Notes under the pieces: model-generated
Seen by the model: only the letters and a program-made list of their open reading frames with translations
Told to the model about the DNA's origin: nothing
The model's database searches: none
Made by a program: the position numbers and the translations under genes
Source of the DNA: CBDULQ01 sp965368115
GTDB taxonomy: Bacteria; Pseudomonadota; Gammaproteobacteria; SZUA-229
Direction: 5' to 3'
Length of the DNA stretch: 8,871 nucleotides
Assembly: GCA_965368115.1 (NCBI GenBank)
Contig: CBDULQ010000161.1
Span: 1-8,871 of the forward strand
In this document: positions 7,123-8,871 of the stretch, in pieces
Layout of the letters: the number at the start of each line of letters is the position of its first letter
How positions within the stretch are numbered: position 1 is the stretch's first letter

Positions 7123-7749
7123 ATGTTCAAATATTCCGCCGTCGCGGGCGCGCTGCTGATGTCGGCATCCGCCCAGTCCGCGACCATGAGCTATTACCTG
7201 AATCAGTCCAACAGTTTGCCCGATGGTGTCAATTACCTCCAGGTTACCATCAGTGATGAGAACATAGCGGGCGATATCGATTTCAGTGTCCAGGTGTTGA
7301 GTGATGCGTTCAGTGTGTCCGGTGACAACTTCGGTATGCAGACTTTCGCCTTCAACTATGATCTGGGTCTTACCATCGATGCCGCGAATATCGCCAATAT
7401 CAATCCATCCACCTGGAGCATCAGTGAAGACCAGAATGCCGGTGGCGGGTTCGGCCGCTTCGAGTTCCAGTTGAGCGGTACCGGTGCCTCGCGCACCGAG
7501 TTGCTGGCGTTCAGTATTAGCGGTGTGGACGGTGACAGCATCGATTCCTATGCGTTGGGTTCTATGCTGAATCCGGGTGCGGATGAGTTTTTCGCTGCGC
7601 ATGTGGCCGGTTTCGATATGACCAACGGCGTGACCAGCGCCCAGTTTGCCGGATCAACCCCGGCGCCGGTTCCGGTGCCTGCGGCATTTATCCTGTTCGG
7701 TTCAGGCCTGATCGGCCTGGCCGGATTTATCCGCCGTCGCCAGTCCTGA
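7123..7749 (+). CDS. PEP-CTERM/VPLPA-CTERM sorting-domain protein, exosortase substrate
   Basis: The 208-residue protein has a Sec signal peptide with probable cleavage after Ala20 (ASAQSA). An acidic, beta-rich, Cys-free mature domain follows. It ends in a sorting tail: VPVPA (183-187), a hydrophobic helix AFILFGSGLIGLAGFI (188-203) and RRR (204-206). This is the VPLPA-type variant of PEP-CTERM. Such proteins are recognised and probably cleaved by an exosortase at the inner membrane and displayed on the surface, usually in bacteria that make exopolysaccharide. The mature domain, with FGRFEFQLSGTGASRTELLA and FFAAHVAGFDM, resembles anonymous PEP-CTERM proteins of unknown function. The ATG is supported by AGGG at 7113-7116, 6 bases upstream. 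It stands alone between a long upstream non-coding region and a strong terminator. No exosortase or polysaccharide genes lie in the window, as is usual for scattered substrates. Confidence 0.9.
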   Translation: MFKYSAVAGALLMSASAQSATMSYYLNQSNSLPDGVNYLQVTISDENIAGDIDFSVQVLSDAFSVSGDNFGMQTFAFNYDLGLTIDAANIANINPSTWSISEDQNAGGGFGRFEFQLSGTGASRTELLAFSISGVDGDSIDSYALGSMLNPGADEFFAAHVAGFDMTNGVTSAQFAGSTPAPVPVPAAFILFGSGLIGLAGFIRRRQS

Positions 7750-7770
7750 ATAACCACCGTGCTGAAGACG

Positions 7771-7799
7771 AAAACGGCGACCCTGGGGTCGCCGTTTTT
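7771..7799. terminator. Strong intrinsic terminator, probably bidirectional
   Basis: A perfect 12-base-pair stem, AAAACGGCGACC (7771-7782) with GGTCGCCGTTTT (7787-7798), closes a CTGG loop and runs into T5 on the plus strand. The A4 at the left base supplies a U-tract when read leftward. It lies 21 bases after the PEP-CTERM stop and 25 bases beyond the carbonic anhydrase stop on the other strand, so it can serve both converging genes. Confidence 0.92.
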
Positions 7800-7823
7800 A
7801 TTTGCGTCATCGCTGGATGAAAG

Positions 7824-8555
7824 TTATTTCAGAATCACGCGCGCATTGAGCGGTTGTACCGGTCGGTTGTTATCGTGATGCATGACGTGTTTGAAGGCCT
7901 CGACCTGATCGGCGGATGCGGTCATCGGGTGTTTCATCACCAGCCAGCGTACGCCTTCACTACAAGGCGGTGTGGTCAGCGAGCCGTTGAAACGATAGTA
8001 GCTTCTATCGGCGGGTAGCAGGCTGTTGACGTCCACTGCCGCGGCCAGTTCCTGTTTGTCGCCACTTTTCTCGGGCATGTGCTGCCAGGCATTCTTGAGT
8101 CCCAGGTTGGCACGACCTTTTTCGAACATCACGGCGATGACCGCCAGGTGGCCCTGGTCATCCGCGTGTACCAGGTGCGCTTCCAGTGGGTAGGACTTGC
8201 CCTTGATATGATTCTCGCTGGGGGCATGGAAGTGGAACTGCAACAGTTTGAAGTCCTTACCGTCGATACTGATGCGACTGCCTTCAGTGTAATTGATCTG
8301 TACGGTGTGGCCATTGTTGAGAATTTCGCGACCGCCCGGTTTGTAGTGGAAGCTGATGGGTTTGAGATCGGAAGCGATGAAACCGTCCAGATTGACCGGG
8401 CTCTGGTTCCTGCCGGCACAGGCCGTGTAGTCCGGGCTCAGTCTGGCCCAGCTGTCCGGGCCCTTGTCACCACTGTAACCCCATTCGGCATGGCCGCCGG
8501 CAAACGCGGAAAAGGATGTGATGAGTAACGTGGAAGCGAGTATTGTTTTTTTCAA
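7824..8555 (-). CDS. Periplasmic alpha-class carbonic anhydrase
   Basis: This enzyme interconverts CO2 and bicarbonate in the periplasm. The 243-residue precursor has a signal peptide MKKTILASTLLITSFSAFA with likely cleavage after Ala19. The alpha-carbonic anhydrase fold is recognisable throughout: WGYSG (25-29), NQSPVNL (50-56), the proton-shuttle-type His83 in NNGHTVQ, and the zinc ligands His108 and His110 in QFHFHAPSEN and His127 in EAHLVH. The SLTTPPCSEGVRW segment (192-204) holds the gatekeeper threonine. Cys46 and Cys198 match the conserved disulfide of secreted bacterial members. All catalytic residues are present, so it should be active. Translation starts at TTG (8555-8553): no ATG lies nearby, whereas a near-perfect Shine-Dalgarno sits just upstream. 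It follows a probable SulP transporter gene on the same strand after 127 bases, suggesting a joint role in bicarbonate supply or pH control. Confidence 0.96.
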   Translation of the reverse strand: MKKTILASTLLITSFSAFAGGHAEWGYSGDKGPDSWARLSPDYTACAGRNQSPVNLDGFIASDLKPISFHYKPGGREILNNGHTVQINYTEGSRISIDGKDFKLLQFHFHAPSENHIKGKSYPLEAHLVHADDQGHLAVIAVMFEKGRANLGLKNAWQHMPEKSGDKQELAAAVDVNSLLPADRSYYRFNGSLTTPPCSEGVRWLVMKHPMTASADQVEAFKHVMHHDNNRPVQPLNARVILK

Positions 8556-8560
8556 TGTTT

Positions 8561-8567
8561 TCTCCTT
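8561..8567 (-). promoter_or_regulatory. Ribosome binding site of the carbonic anhydrase gene, decides its TTG start
   Basis: On the minus strand AAGGAGA (complement of 8561-8567) lies 5 bases before TTG at 8555-8553 (6 if AAGGAG is counted). It is the strongest Shine-Dalgarno in the window and fixes the non-ATG start directly before the Lys-Lys of the signal peptide. Confidence 0.85.
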
Positions 8568-8682
8568 GTTTCAATGGAACGATAGAAAAGTTGTTTTTAT
8601 TCTGTGTTAAACGCTATCCGGTGAAAAAAGGTTGCCTGCCTGCACGAATCGGGGGGTAATCCGCACAGACAGGGCTGAACCC
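8568..8682 (-). promoter_or_regulatory. Gap between SulP and carbonic anhydrase genes, possible weak promoter
   Basis: Read leftward, this spacer contains TTAACA (complement of 8604-8609, a 5/6 match to a -35). TTCTAT (complement of 8581-8586) follows after 17 bases but matches only 3/6 of a -10. A T6 run (complement of 8625-8630) is not preceded by a stable stem, so I do not call a terminator for the upstream gene. Co-transcription with the SulP gene and a separate promoter are both possible. Confidence 0.2.
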
Positions 8683-8871
8683 TTACCAGTTACACTCTTC
8701 GAACACGCGAGCGGTACATTGTTTACACACATCGCGATCCAGGCGTTTATAAATACCGGCGATGGCATCACGTTTCTTGTCGAAGAAGTTTCGGTTGCCG
8801 ATTTTCTTTACCAGGTAGTTTTTGCTGACGAACTCATACACGCTGGATTTGAGTTCGGCAAAGTACAGGCC
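8683..8871 (-). CDS. C-terminal fragment of a probable SulP-family anion transporter (STAS domain end)
   Basis: The minus strand is open from the window edge to TAA at 8685-8683, giving 62 C-terminal residues; the rest lies beyond the window. The fragment starts GLYFAELKSSVYEFVSKNYL, then has KKIGNRNFFDKKRDAIAGIY. This matches the closing strand-helix and the FF...A.....I pattern at the end of STAS domains in SulP permeases (the usual form is like LYFAGLKGPV then FFxxxxDAI). The tail DVCKQCTARVFEECNW carries three cysteines (C-x2-C-x7-C). SulP proteins move sulfate, bicarbonate and other anions across the inner membrane. Placement just upstream of a periplasmic carbonic anhydrase on the same strand favours bicarbonate as the substrate, but this is inference. 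With only 62 residues visible, another STAS-containing protein cannot be excluded. Confidence 0.65.
   Translation of the reverse strand, partial: GLYFAELKSSVYEFVSKNYLVKKIGNRNFFDKKRDAIAGIYKRLDRDVCKQCTARVFEECNW

Noticed and set aside
7009..7602. A 197-codon minus-strand frame overlapping the PEP-CTERM gene
   Set aside because: It is antisense to a gene with a signal peptide, ribosome site and sorting tail, and it shows no domain of its own.
8625..8630. T6 run read leftward after the SulP fragment, as a terminator
   Set aside because: No stable stem immediately precedes it; only an AGGG/CCCT mini-stem is found farther away.

Overview
The window reads as an ordinary chromosomal segment of a gammaproteobacterium with moderately high G+C. 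The pairing of ampD and ampE, a Rep-type (not PcrA-type) helicase of exactly the usual length, and a PEP-CTERM/VPLPA-type surface protein suggest a free-living, probably aquatic or sediment, exopolysaccharide-producing lineage rather than an enteric bacterium. There are no tRNA or rRNA genes, insertion sequences, CRISPR arrays or phage genes.

Layout. Positions 1-1331 hold ampD and ampE on the minus strand, 15 bases apart; ampE runs off the left edge. They form the cell-wall recycling and beta-lactamase-signalling pair. From a divergent 186-base intergenic region, rep (1518-3539) is read on the plus strand, most likely from a TTG start behind a good ribosome binding site. About 150 bases later, on the same strand, comes a 766-residue membrane-anchored DUF748/AsmA-like envelope protein (3691-5991). 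It has Gln-rich internal repeats and a degenerate OmpA-like C-terminal end. Converging on it is a 209-residue secreted coiled-coil protein of unknown function on the minus strand (6025-6654).

A 468-base non-coding stretch (6655-7122) separates that gene from a PEP-CTERM/VPLPA-CTERM protein on the plus strand (7123-7749). The stretch contains a plausible sigma-54 (-24/-12) promoter. This is notable because exosortase-system proteins are known in several bacteria to be controlled by the sigma-54-dependent PrsK/PrsR system. A strong hairpin with A and T tracts on its two sides (7771-7799) terminates this gene and probably the converging one too.

The right end, on the minus strand, carries a periplasmic alpha-carbonic anhydrase (7824-8555, TTG start with a near-perfect Shine-Dalgarno). 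Upstream of it is the C-terminal end of what is probably a SulP-family anion transporter (8683-8871, running off the right edge). Together these two could form a bicarbonate acquisition module.

The best leads for new biology are the putative sigma-54 control of an orphan PEP-CTERM protein, the unassigned secreted coiled-coil protein with a distinctive C-terminal motif, the OmpA-like ending of the DUF748 protein, and the carbonic anhydrase/SulP pairing. I see no clear-cut undescribed multi-gene system.
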